From Fasciola hepatica (lineage: Eukaryota > Platyhelminthes > Trematoda > Plagiorchiida > Fasciolidae): a DNA stretch of 64,000 bases. The position numbers were made by a program, and so were the translations under genes. The notes under the pieces were generated by a model, which saw only the letters and a program-made list of their open reading frames with translations, had not been told where the DNA came from and ran no database searches. The stretch covers positions 3,628,501 through 3,692,500 of the forward strand of contig CANUEZ040000020.1 in the NCBI GenBank assembly GCA_948099385.1, given 5' to 3'. Positions 1-9,458 of the stretch are shown piece after piece; the first letter of the stretch is position 1, and every line of letters begins with the position of its first letter.

Positions 1-1990
1 AGAGATATTCCTCCTCAGCCATGGAGGCTCGCAAGAATGGCCCCCAAGCTCACTAATTATCCTTACACCAGATTGTTATTTGTGGGGATATCTGACTTAC
101 ATGAGGCGGACACAATCAATATAGCAATTGAAAGCGGCTATTGTAGAAGAAATTGGCAACATACCACAAAGCACTTTGATCAAAGTACAAGAATCGTGTC
201 TGAAACGAATGTTTCCGCGTAAACAGGAAGTTGGAGAAAATTTTGAACACCTAATATATCAATAAAATCACTTAACACACAATAGTGAAGTTGGATAGAA
301 AAACGTCTGAGAGTATAGTGACTATCATACATCCTTATTTGACATCTTGATAAACCTTTTTGAGTGAATTTATTGCAATCATGAGACTAAACACAATACA
401 CACACTTGACCAGTAGTCGGATTGGTGGTGTTGACTTTGTGAAGTAATAAAAGGTTGATCTAAAAGGAAAAAGCACTGTAGGTGTCAAATTGTTCGACGT
501 GGACAACTTTGCACGTTTTGTCAATACTTTAGGCGGTCGTAGGTGCCAAAAAGTCGGATGATGAGAAGTTATTTTTCCCAGTTAGACATTTCAGGCACGA
601 CTGAGGCGTTGGTGTATACATCAGCATACTTGACGAACTGACCAAGATGAAGGATAATCCATGAATAAAACTAAAACAGGGAGATTGAACTGTTTATTTT
701 GGGAATTTTTGCTAGCGGAAGGGATAAGAAACATTTTGGACCACAAAAACAGGTCGTAAAACAGTAGGTAGGTAGGTCCCTGGTTGAGGGTGGAGTAACA
801 CTTGTCGTTGGAGTACGTAGCAACTTTTACTATTGACTCGACTAAACCCGTCAGCTTATTATTCAGCCGATTATGAAAAATTTGCGATTCTTGATGAGTG
901 GCGGAGAAAAGCATTTGGCTTTGGAGAGGCTACGGTATCTGATTTGCTGTGAGTGGTAATACAAAAAACGGTTCTTAATAAAGAAATTTTTGCAGTAAGA
1001 CTTCACCTGCTTTCAGCGTATTTTAAGTGAACCATACAGATTATATTTTTCTTTCTTTCACTGGCGCTACAGATCCTTTCTTATTGTCCGATATATTTAG
1101 ACGGAATTGGTAATAATAACTAACTGGTTACCGCACCCAATACTACTGTCGGAAAGCAATCTGCACCACTAGCTTCATAGCCTTTTAAAATTCAAAGAAA
1201 CTGACTACAAGCTGATATTTATCCGTCGACATTTTCGTTATCACTGTAGCTTTTACCGGGGAGAATTTGGTCAGGATGTAAAATATACCATCTAGGCAAT
1301 CAGGCCGGAAGCTCTCAGCGCAAGTGGATTTTTCGGTAATTTGCCTACTGACAAGCATGAAAGTAGTCCGATACGGAATGCAGTCTAGATGGGCTTGGAC
1401 AAGTCCCCCAATTTTTTTTCACGACTTACAAAACACCACATTCGTTTCCTCGGGGTGTTTTAAACAAAACACTGGTGGTTGATTCAAAACAAGGTACATT
1501 GCAGAAGAGTGTAGAATAATTGCCGTTTCATTTCATTCACCATCAGTATGATAGACGAGCAAATACAAATAATGTAATCATCATCCTTGATGAACTACCC
1601 TAAATAACGGCGTAGTATTCAGCTCCGCATACTGACAAATAATTTTATATTGTTCTGTGAATCAACGAAAGCGATCTCCCGAATCACACCACATATTAGA
1701 TTCTGGTACCCTGAGATACATCCTTAAAGGCCAAGTTACATCATTATTTACACACGGATGGTACTGTTGTGTTATCTGAAGCTGAAGTGATATGATTATA
1801 TTACTCACTCTGTGTGCAGTAACGACATCCGTGAGGAGATTGAAGTTTGCATTTGAGCTGCCAGTTCTTAAATCTTGTGCGAAAGCTTTTTCCGAATTGG
1901 TTTCTCCTCGAACACATTCTGCTCGTTTACTGCGGGGGTTCAATCCACAGGGTGCGAGGTAAAGTTAAAAATTAATTAACTAGTAAATTT
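1..1990. other. No recognisable gene
   Basis: I see no frame that looks like a known protein family. The longest frames (97 aa on the minus strand at 621-914, 93 aa on the minus strand at 1662-1943, 61 aa on the plus strand at 37-222) have no domain I recognise and no splice context I can defend. The stretch is AT-rich and may be intergenic or old repeat sequence. Confidence 0.5.
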
Positions 1991-1995
1991 GCCAT

Positions 1996-2055
1996 TGAGT
2001 AGTAGGAGATTAGATTTAAATAATATGATTCATCATGCAGCTTCAAAGCTCAACT
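1996..2055 (-). repeat. Inverted tail fragment of the tRNA-related SINE
   Basis: Read on the minus strand, this stretch repeats the 3' end of the adjacent SINE and continues past it. The part at 2021-2055 is the reverse complement of 2315-2349, essentially without mismatch. The outer part (about 1996-2020) also resembles the tail of the SINE copy near 50,640-50,685, which shows that it belongs to the SINE 3' end. It is a truncated copy, or a product of inverted priming, fused head-on to the plus-strand copy. Confidence 0.65.
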
Positions 2056-2349
2056 TCATCATAGGAGTCGATCGCTGTGTGGGAAGCGGGTTGTTACCGT
2101 TCGAAGCCAGTGACGGAAGGGTGCTACACCATGTAGTGTAGATGTTCAACAAACCATTGAGAACCAGCCTGGACAGCCTTGTGGTTGAGGTGTTTGATTC
2201 ATAATCGTTGACCCCGGGGTTCGAGTCCCCGTGGGGGTTCGGTGGATGTTCACTGCTGAAGATTCCCAACAAGGATGAAACAGCTGTACAGTGCTCCCAT
2301 GGTTTTCAATGGTGAGTTGAGCTTTGAAGCTGCATGATGAATCATATTA
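2056..2349 (+). repeat. tRNA-related SINE, copy 1 (best preserved)
   Basis: The central part contains a perfect tRNA-type T-arm: a 5-bp stem CGGGG/CCCCG around the loop TTCGAGT at about 2217-2233, which also matches the RNA polymerase III B-box. Upstream is a D-arm-like block and a loop with CAT in the anticodon position, so a tRNA-Met-like ancestor is possible. Downstream comes a hammerhead-like motif (2246-2300) and a tail ending near 2349. Four other copies or fragments of the same sequence are in the window (41,908-41,960 minus; 50,560-50,690 plus; 50,800-51,005 plus; 60,225-60,445 minus), which makes it a dispersed family rather than a tRNA gene. A roughly 12-bp direct repeat (aactagtaaatt) lies at 1978-1989 and 2353-2364 and could be the target-site duplication of the whole inverted pair. 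Confidence 0.75.
2246..2300 (+). ncRNA. Hammerhead-ribozyme-like motif in SINE
   Basis: Seen in sequence: stem I strand CACTG (2251-2255), core CTGAAGA (2256-2262), stem II strand TTCC (2263-2266), loop CAACAA (2267-2272), stem II strand GGAT (2273-2276), core GAA (2277-2279), stem III ACAG/CTGT with no loop (2280-2287), cleavage-position base A (2288), and stem I return strand CAGTG (2289-2293). An outer stem I helix ATG/CAT (2246-2248 with 2298-2300) is separated by an internal loop. This is the order and the core (CUGANGA, GAAA, NUH) of a type I hammerhead. One weakness is the first stem II pair (2263 with 2276), which is U-U instead of the usual G-C. Hammerheads are known in the schistosome SINE-like Sm-alpha family and in Penelope-like elements. 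That this copy cleaves is an inference. Confidence 0.65.
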
Positions 2350-2439
2350 TACAACTAGTAAATTATTTGCTTTGAAAGTACGCACACGACATTGGTGAGC
2401 ACGCATAACAGATTTCATGAGCATGCTTTAATTTGAGGG

Positions 2440-2892
2440 TGTACATGCATTCACAGATATCAGTGTCGGAGTAAGTGAGCAACCAACCCGGTAACTTGAC
2501 ATCACGTCCGGACTCAGTGATCCTTGTCCGTGGTATGAATGACAGTAGTACGAAATGTGTGAACAAGTAAACTGAAGACATAGATGTGATAAAGGAAGGT
2601 GTGAGAAAACAAGGGACTGGGGATAGTTTGTACATTGGAGCTATATTAGGATCACTTGTGACGGTCACGATAACAACAGCTGTTACACGAGGTCACGTTG
2701 CTTGCACTTTTCCGATGTCAATAATTTAATTTCTATAGCCTCTGAAGCCATGAGCTACCGCCACTTGGTCACACGTTCTCAAATTACTACTATTCAATCC
2801 ACGGGCAAGGATCATTGAGCTTCAGCAAGTTGTCAAGTTACCGGATTAGTTGCTCACTTACTCAGTCACTGCTAACCATAGAGGCACATACA
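2440..2892. repeat. Imperfect inverted repeat, arms of about 110-130 bp
   Basis: The left arm (about 2440-2570) and right arm (about 2770-2892) are inverted copies at roughly 75-80 percent by eye. The best block pairs 2468-2500 with 2832-2864. Pairing continues inward through the shared block tgatccttgyccgtgg and outward more weakly. The 200-bp centre is not shared. It may be two opposed copies of a short dispersed repeat or a palindromic MITE-like element. No coding frame in it is convincing. It lies just upstream of the BED-finger start of the ZBED5-like pseudogene. Confidence 0.5.
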
Positions 2893-2977
2893 CTCTTATT
2901 TACCCAGTACCACATAGGCTAATGTCCGACATGGCTTATCGAAGAGAAATTTCTTGGTGTTACAAAGTAAACCCTTC

Positions 2978-3470
2978 ATGATGTCACGGAGAAGGAAATG
3001 GAAGAATGATTATGTGACGATTGGTTTCACCTGCACCGGAACAACTGATTACTTGCAAAAACCTCAGTGCACATTTCGTGGGGCTGTCCTTTCGAGCTCA
3101 AACCTGATGTAGTCCAAGCTGTCAGAATACTTCAACAACCAACACGAGGGTACAGATTTTGTAGGCCGTGACGTAGAATCATTGAAACTAGAAGAGCCCG
3201 ATTCGATTGTCGAGCACTCTTCCAAAATTAGGTTTTATACCAACTGAAAACTACCTCTTGATACTACCCGAGGTATAAAGTGACCAAATGAATAAAGTCT
3301 CGTACTCTTGTATTAGATTTGACCACAATTGTTCTGGGAAAATAAGCACCAAACAACAGTAGATCAGTGTAGTTTTCAAATAATGTTATACAAAGCCGAA
3401 TTAGTGATTTAAGTTCAGACTTTCTGGATCAAGTTGTGGCTGATATCGGAACAAGTCCCTCGAAAATCTC
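2978..3470 (+). pseudogene. ZBED5-like hAT-derived transposase, N-terminal part
   Basis: From the ATG at 2978 the frame reads through a BED-type zinc finger region (PQC at about 3059-3067, then SKLS, QHE and GRDVESL with one frame change), in the order usual for ZBED5/SCAND3-type proteins. The second finger Cys is replaced by Arg. After a poor stretch, a second block around 3300-3470 carries VLGK, SNNVIQSRISDLSSD and QVVADIG. Several stops (for example at 3102 and near 3380) and frame changes show it is dead. The gene is cut at 3470 by the BEL/Pao element, and the same frame resumes after 8696. It could be a decayed hAT transposon or a dead domesticated copy; no terminal inverted repeats were found. 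Confidence 0.7.
3466..3470. repeat. Target-site duplication, left (ATCTC)
   Basis: The 5 bases before the LTR at 3471 are identical to the 5 bases after the LTR at 8691. Five bases is the usual duplication length for BEL/Pao integrases. Confidence 0.9.
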
Positions 3471-4296
3471 TGTTGCGACTATCCCGATGTCTAGGGCTGT
3501 GAATCTAGCAGTAACTTAGTTTCTCTAGCTACACGCACGATATGGGCAGAACACGATTACGGGCAGCAGAACAAATTCCAATCGAATAACCGTGTTTATC
3601 GATGATTCGTGGTTCTAAATAATACAATAAAAATAAATATACAGCAAATAAAGGACTTACAGCCAGGTGAGAAACCAAGAACAATGGGCAGTAAGCTTCC
3701 GAAAATCGGGACAGCGCAGAAAATAAAAACGGTCCACTTAGCAGGCAGCTGAACGAAACTGTAGCGCAGTTCGGTTGCGGTACAGTCAATAAATCAAGAG
3801 CGTTTATCGTCAAAGATCAATAAATCGATTACAAACGCGTGAATTGGACTGTGGTTGCAATGGTAAAAAGTGTCATTAACAAATAAGTACAAATGAGCTA
3901 AGTCTGTGGAGTAAACAAAGGCACGTGTCAACATGAATAGGCGAATCCGGCACTAGATCTGTTAATGCCGTTGACGTATGACGGCCAATAGTGGAGTGCA
4001 CTGACAGAAACGATAAGACTGGGAGTTCGAGCCTCCGCTCGGCAGTACAGATGAAACACTCGGATAGATTATATAACAGTAAAAGTGTAGACCTTCGGGA
4101 AAACAAGGTTATGAACAAATACGTGAACTGTTCATGTAATAAGTACCATGAAACTCAAGTATAAACTGATGTGATACCTTAGAAACAGGGAAAATACATT
4201 ACGAATGTCCGGGGTTCACGATGCATGTACTCACTACTAATAAGTAACTAAACAGAAGACAAAAGGACAAACTCTAATTACGATTCGTAATTAACA
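3471..4296 (-). repeat. BEL/Pao 3' LTR (826 bp)
   Basis: Identical by eye to 7866-8691. Termini TGTTGC...TTAACA on the plus strand. The 94-aa and 80-aa open frames inside both LTR copies are simply duplicated LTR sequence with no recognisable domain, so I do not call them genes. Confidence 0.93.
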
Positions 4297-4313
4297 CTGC
4301 CCCCGGGGTGGGG
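4297..4313 (-). other. Polypurine-like tract before the BEL 3' LTR
   Basis: Read on the minus strand, a short G-rich run (CGGGGGCAG) directly abuts the LTR start TGTTAA. This is where the plus-strand DNA primer (PPT) of an LTR element lies. It is short and preceded by a C-rich run, so the exact primer is uncertain. Confidence 0.5.
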
Positions 4314-4331
4314 GAATGTCACGAACCACAC

Positions 4332-5699
4332 TCATGAGCATAAGTCCGACTCTAGAAGACACAGCTGTCGTATGTCTCTTCGGTGAACACCGTTGGCTGT
4401 GCGTACTGCAACTTCTCTGATTCGTCCATCGCTTCCCATAACCGTTTCTTCAATTATCCTTTTGGGCCACGCCCCTCTCCGTGCGTGCGTAACAGCTAGG
4501 AGAACCAAGTCGCCTACGTTCAGCTTTCGGCTAGGCTTATTCCACTTTGATCTTGTCTGTAGTGTTGGCAAGTATTCCTTCAACCAGCGAGCCCAGAAGG
4601 CATCTGCCAGCTTTTGCGCCTGTCGCCATCTTCGGTTCAACCGGTTGTTTGGTAGCTCGGAAGAAAATGTCGCTGGTATACCTCGTAGGAGAAGAAGGTG
4701 ATTGGGTGTTATCGCGTTGAAATCATCGGGATCATTCGATATTCTGGTTAGAGGGCGATCATTAAGTATTCTTTCTACCTCGCAGAACATCGTTACTAAC
4801 GCCTCATCTACGACCAACTGATCAGCTAGAAGTGAAAGCAGAATTCGGCGGACAGATCGTATGATACGTTCCCATACACCTCCGCGATGACTTGCCTTCG
4901 GTGGAGAGAAGCGCCATTCACAGTCTCTATTCCCAAGTGTCTTTAGAATCTTGTCTTGGTTCCAAGCCTTCAGGCATCGCCTCAAGTCTGCTTCAGCGCC
5001 TCGGAAATTCGTTCCATTGTCACTGTAGACAACACTGGGACATCCTCGTCTTGCCACAAACCGAGAAAACGCAGAAAGAAAGGAATCGGTGTCTAGGGTG
5101 TAGGCGACCTCTAGGTGTACGGCTCTCATGGACAGGCAAGTAAATATACACCCGTAACGTTTCTCAGTGGCTCTACCGTGCTTCACCAAGAAGGGACCGA
5201 AGTAGTCTACTCCGACAGCAGTAAACGGATTCTCGCCGAATAACATTCTGTCCTCAGGAAGTGGTGCCATGACTTGACTTTGTGCCTGGGAAAGCCAACG
5301 TTTACAATGAAAATATTCCCGTAGTATATTTCTAACTGTAGAGTAGCCGTGTGTAATCCAATAACGTTCCCTTAATAGTGACAATACATGTGCTGCACCA
5401 GCGTGGCCATTCACTTCGTGATAATGTTGCACTAAAAGTTTGATGATGAAGTGATCCTTCGGTAGAATTACAGGATGTTTTGACTCGAAAGGTAGAGGTG
5501 CCCATCGTAGGCGACCTCCCACTCGTAGTAAACCACAGTGTTTAAACGGATGGAGTTTCTGCAATCGTCCTGAGACTGGCCGGGACATGCTCGGGACCTC
5601 TGATCCTTCGGAGATTGTTCTTAGCTCCTTACTAAAGCAGTCCTTTTGCACCAAACGAAGTAAGGCTAGTTCTGATGACTGTAATTCTGATGGTTTCAA
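4332..5699 (-). pseudogene. BEL/Pao integrase and C-terminal domain
   Basis: 455 codons from the first ATG, but the frame stays open upstream to about 5757, where it meets the RT frame. Integrase would insert the element's cDNA into the host genome. In order: an H2C2 zinc region (HYHEVNGH at about residues 90-97, then HCKRW, in which the second Cys of the expected CxxC is Trp); the DDE core with VDYFGPF, YSDNGTNF and GGVWERII giving D, D and E; and a C-terminal region with LNDRPLT, GDLVLL and RRGAWP, as in the DUF5641-type tail of BEL/Pao. The core looks intact, while the zinc site is damaged. It ends 35 bp before the LTR. Confidence 0.85.
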
Positions 5700-5733
5700 C
5701 TGCTTGGCGATGTTCAGCTGACTAACACCCTTT

Positions 5734-7797
5734 TCATGTCGTTGTCGAATCCAAAAAACAAAACCGCCTTAACCAAGCAATCTGTCGCAGCAAGCCTAAC
5801 CAAGATTTGGCATTGCAGAATCTTTGTATCCAGCCGACTGTATCTGATGTTTGCACTGCATTCACGCGAACCCTTTTGACCAATTCGATATGAATGGATA
5901 CGGTGGGACTAGGCTGTGCAGACCACGAAGACACATTCTGCAAGAGAAATCGTGGGCCAATAAACCAACGTGCATCTAGCGGCCTTCTCGGGCTAGTATC
6001 TCTCGAAGCCATATCAGCTGGATTGTCCTTGCTGTTCACGTGGACCCACTGTTCAGGTTCCGAAAGTCCACGGATCACCGCCAGACGATTGGCCACAAAG
6101 GTTTCGAAAAGAGACTTGGTATTTCGTATCGACTGCAAAACAATTAGCGAGTCTGTCGAGAACGTAGTCGAGCAGATAGGTGCGGAAAGTTCTTCGTTGG
6201 CAAAGGCAACTAATCTTACTGAGACAAGAGCAGCCGCAAGCTCCAAGCGCGGGATGGTCACGGATTTCAAGGGAGCTACACGAGACTTCCCCAATATTAG
6301 AGAACAGTTTATCATTCCATCTTCGGTAACAGATCGTAAATAGAGTGCTGCTCCATAACCCAGTCCTGAAGCGTCACTGAATGCATGTAGTTCCAGTCGT
6401 GGATCTTTTTTCTCATCCATCGGACGTATACAACGGTCAATTCGTAGATTAGATACTGCTTGAATTTCACTGAGACACACAATCCATCGGTCGATTTCTT
6501 CCTGGGTTATTTCCTCGTCCCATTTGGCCTGTCTTCGACATAGGTCCTGGAAAAGCAAATTAGAAGGCAACAAACTTGGAGATACAAGCCCCATGGGGTC
6601 GTAAATTAAAGCAATGTATGTAAGTACACCTCTCCGGGTATATTTTTGCTCCCAAGGTGGATCCCATTGTACTCTCAAATTTCGGTTTACTTCAGCTGGC
6701 TGTCGATCAAGGAAAATGGGTTTGGTTTCTGCTTTCGGCAGTTCTCCCAAAGCATGTGGCACATTACTGAAGAATTTAGTCAAGTTGAAACCGCCTTGCA
6801 GTAGAGCGTGCCGCAACGTCCTTTCCATTCTTCCAACGTCCTCCATTTTAGGTAAACTCATCAAACAATCATCTACGTAGAAGCTTTTCTTGGCTTGATT
6901 GATCACTGCAGTGCCGTAAATTGCCATATTACAGTCGATAGTGTTCTGCAAAGCTAAGCTGCAGCATGACGGCGACGAGGTGGCCCCAAATGGATGAGAC
7001 GTCATACGACATGCTTTTGCTTTGTTGGTCACGTTACAGTCAGGCCACCAGAGGAACCTCAGACAATCGCGGTCGCTTGATGGGACCTTCACCTGATGAA
7101 ACACAGCTTCAATATCGGCTACCGAAGTGTACCTGTACTCATGAAACCTCAACAGCACTTGGCACAAACTGTTGACAAGGTCTGGTACCGTTAGTAGTTG
7201 TTCGTTCAGTGATGTGTGATTGACCTCCACAGCGCAGTCGAACATCGCTCTAACCTTGGTTCGGTCGGCGTGTTTATATACGTCGTTTTGCGGAAGATAC
7301 CATACTTGGGGGCCAGTTAGGTTTTGCTCAGTCCCAGGTACCATCTCAGCGTAACCTTTTGATATATATTCGTTAATCGTTGCGCAGTACTTTTCCTTCA
7401 ATAACTGATAGTTTTCAGAGACCTTGTTTGGCACTGGTTGTTTCTGAGTCAAAACACGAATTCCAGGTTCCTTGACGGATATCTGGTCGACAGGTTGATC
7501 ATTTGAAGTTGGGAGAGACTGTACATAGTTTTCGACTAGTTCGTGCTTCTCAAATGGCTGCGGAGTAGGTGGTCGAGAAGTCTGGGCCGACAGTATTGAC
7601 CGTTCTTCCGCTTCCAGCTCACTTATGTTCTCTGCGAGCCTCATTCTGATATCACTGATATGTCTTTCGGTTTCCAGCTCAAGCTCCAACCTTTTTATCT
7701 TTAATTTTGCCAATTTCAGCTCTCGATTCAGCTTCCAGTCGGGGGATGGGCCTTGTGATAACTGACGTTTACTGGCGGAATCTTGACGGGACTGCAT
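5734..7797 (-). pseudogene. BEL/Pao reverse transcriptase-RNase H with short Gag-like N-terminus
   Basis: 687 codons, starting 68 bp after the 5' LTR. Residues about 25-70 are a charged, Leu-rich coiled-coil segment such as begins Gag. From about residue 125 (ENYQLLKEKY) it is already the segment leading into RT. RT motif A is ADIEAVFHQV and the catalytic box is FYVDD (about residue 310). The Pao-type segment (TYIALIYDPMGLVSP) follows, then RNase H with FSDASGLGYG, PRLELAAA, STDS and KDNPADMASR carrying the D-E-D-D residues. The protease (DTG/DSG) and the Gag zinc knuckles are absent, so this is a deletion fusion. The frame stops at 5734 after a run of A/T (5751-5764). One base there separates it from the integrase frame. 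Confidence 0.88.
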
Positions 7798-7865
7798 TTG
7801 ACAGAATTTCCTTCAATTCCGATTCGGGCAGTATATCAAAGCAGCGGTTTGGTTATCTGGCTAAC

Positions 7866-8691
7866 TGTTGCGACTATCCCGATGTCTAGGGCTGTGAATC
7901 TAGCAGTAACTTAGTTTCTCTAGCTACACGCACGATATGGGCAGAACACGATTACGGGCAGCAGAACAAATTCCAATCGAATAACCGTGTTTATCGATGA
8001 TTCGTGGTTCTAAATAATACAATAAAAATAAATATACAGCAAATAAAGGACTTACAGCCAGGTGAGAAACCAAGAACAATGGGCAGTAAGCTTCCGAAAA
8101 TCGGGACAGCGCAGAAAATAAAAACGGTCCACTTAGCAGGCAGCTGAACGAAACTGTAGCGCAGTTCGGTTGCGGTACAGTCAATAAATCAAGAGCGTTT
8201 ATCGTCAAAGATCAATAAATCGATTACAAACGCGTGAATTGGACTGTGGTTGCAATGGTAAAAAGTGTCATTAACAAATAAGTACAAATGAGCTAAGTCT
8301 GTGGAGTAAACAAAGGCACGTGTCAACATGAATAGGCGAATCCGGCACTAGATCTGTTAATGCCGTTGACGTATGACGGCCAATAGTGGAGTGCACTGAC
8401 AGAAACGATAAGACTGGGAGTTCGAGCCTCCGCTCGGCAGTACAGATGAAACACTCGGATAGATTATATAACAGTAAAAGTGTAGACCTTCGGGAAAACA
8501 AGGTTATGAACAAATACGTGAACTGTTCATGTAATAAGTACCATGAAACTCAAGTATAAACTGATGTGATACCTTAGAAACAGGGAAAATACATTACGAA
8601 TGTCCGGGGTTCACGATGCATGTACTCACTACTAATAAGTAACTAAACAGAAGACAAAAGGACAAACTCTAATTACGATTCGTAATTAACA
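7866..8691 (-). repeat. BEL/Pao 5' LTR (826 bp)
   Basis: Identical by eye to 3471-4296. On the minus strand it would carry the promoter, and the coding frame begins 68 bp downstream. No canonical TATA box was assigned. An AT-rich stretch (around 8010-8040 on the plus strand) reads TATATTTATTT on the transcribed strand. Confidence 0.93.
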
Positions 8692-8696
8692 ATCTC
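8692..8696. repeat. Target-site duplication, right (ATCTC)
   Basis: Direct repeat of 3466-3470, flanking the BEL/Pao insertion. Confidence 0.9.
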
Positions 8697-8985
8697 TTTC
8701 CAGTTGGATGAAATAGCTGACGTTGCAAATTGTAATCAACTCATGGCATTGATGAGGTATACCCATGATGGTGTTGTTATGGAAGATTTCCTGTTCCGTG
8801 AAGACATGAATACAAGCTCAAAAGGTAACGACGTCTTCCAGAGTGTGGACTTCTTCGTGAACTAAGACTTGGATGTCCGAAGCATTGGTTCCATGTGTAC
8901 TGATGGTGCTCCTCTTATTTTAGGTAATGAATCATGATTTTGCGCAACGGTGAAATGAGATTCCGCACTCACAAGACAAACCACT
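8697..8985 (+). pseudogene. ZBED5-like hAT-derived transposase, middle part
   Basis: The frame broken at 3470 continues here: FQLDEIADVANCNQLM, then EDFLF, DVFQSV and the diagnostic CTDGAPLILGN at about 8899-8931. This is the first catalytic-Asp region of hAT/ZBED5-type proteins. Stops at about 8863 and 8938 kill the frame. Joining the two sides of the BEL insertion at one target copy keeps the reading frame, which shows that the retrotransposon landed inside this gene. Confidence 0.8.
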
Positions 8986-9458
8986 CGTGAAAATGTTGGC
9001 AGACATATCTACAGGTGGCCAATTTTGTAAGTACACAGCACACAGTTGTCTGTCAAAAATCGATGGCAAATCGCAGGCCGGCGAAGTGGATCGTTGACCC
9101 AGTTAGTTTGTGATCAAAAGAAATGAAACCATCCAATCAACTGCCAACAGCAAACTCTCATCGAACCGAGAGGAATCAACAAATCAGTGGTTAGGATTTG
9201 TTTTGATCAAACGTAAGGGAATCATCGAATCACCAGCCAAGAGTTGTTTTAACCCACCGGGTAGAAATCAACCGTTCGGTGCCTTTCGACAGACAATCAG
9301 AAGAACATTTTATGAAAAAAGTTCTGGACCAATGCTCCTCGCACAATTTTTTTTAATTGTGGCATCCTACATAAGCTGTTCATTTTTGTATAGTAAAATG
9401 AGATGGCTCGAAGGCGGAAGAGTCTCCCTACCAGAACTAGTAGGACGTATCGAAACAG
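8986..9458. other. Unassigned segment inside the ZBED5-like pseudogene
   Basis: Homology to the transposase stops near 8985 and resumes near 9459. The extra roughly 470 bp has no recognisable domain. It could be an intron, a small inserted repeat or strongly decayed coding sequence. An open frame (138 aa from 9110) runs through it but resembles nothing I know. Confidence 0.45.

Larger units (their letters stand above)
3471..8691 (-). mobile_element. BEL/Pao LTR retrotransposon, young but internally deleted
   Basis: A complete LTR-to-LTR insertion of 5,221 bp: two 826-bp LTRs that look identical when read side by side, each starting TG and ending CA on either strand, with a 5-bp target duplication. 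Transcription runs on the minus strand. Internally there is a short Gag-like start fused to RT-RNase H (5734-7797), then, after a one-base frame change in an A/T run, integrase (4332-5699). Most of Gag and the aspartic protease that normally lie between the Gag start and RT are absent, and the element is shorter than a typical BEL/Pao. No tRNA primer-binding site starting TGG is visible beside the 5' LTR. LTR identity implies a recent insertion, so the deletion was probably already in the mobilised copy, which would then have moved using proteins supplied in trans. Confidence 0.93.

Noticed and set aside
2170..2245. tRNA gene (CAT anticodon-like loop and perfect T-arm)
   Set aside because: The acceptor and anticodon stems do not pair, and the block recurs with the same flanks near 50.8 and 60.3 kb, so it is the head of a SINE.
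3529..3813. 94-aa protein (and its twin at 7924-8208)
   Set aside because: Lies wholly inside the identical LTRs, and no domain is present.
5894..6343. 149-aa plus-strand gene
   Set aside because: Antisense of the BEL RNase H region.
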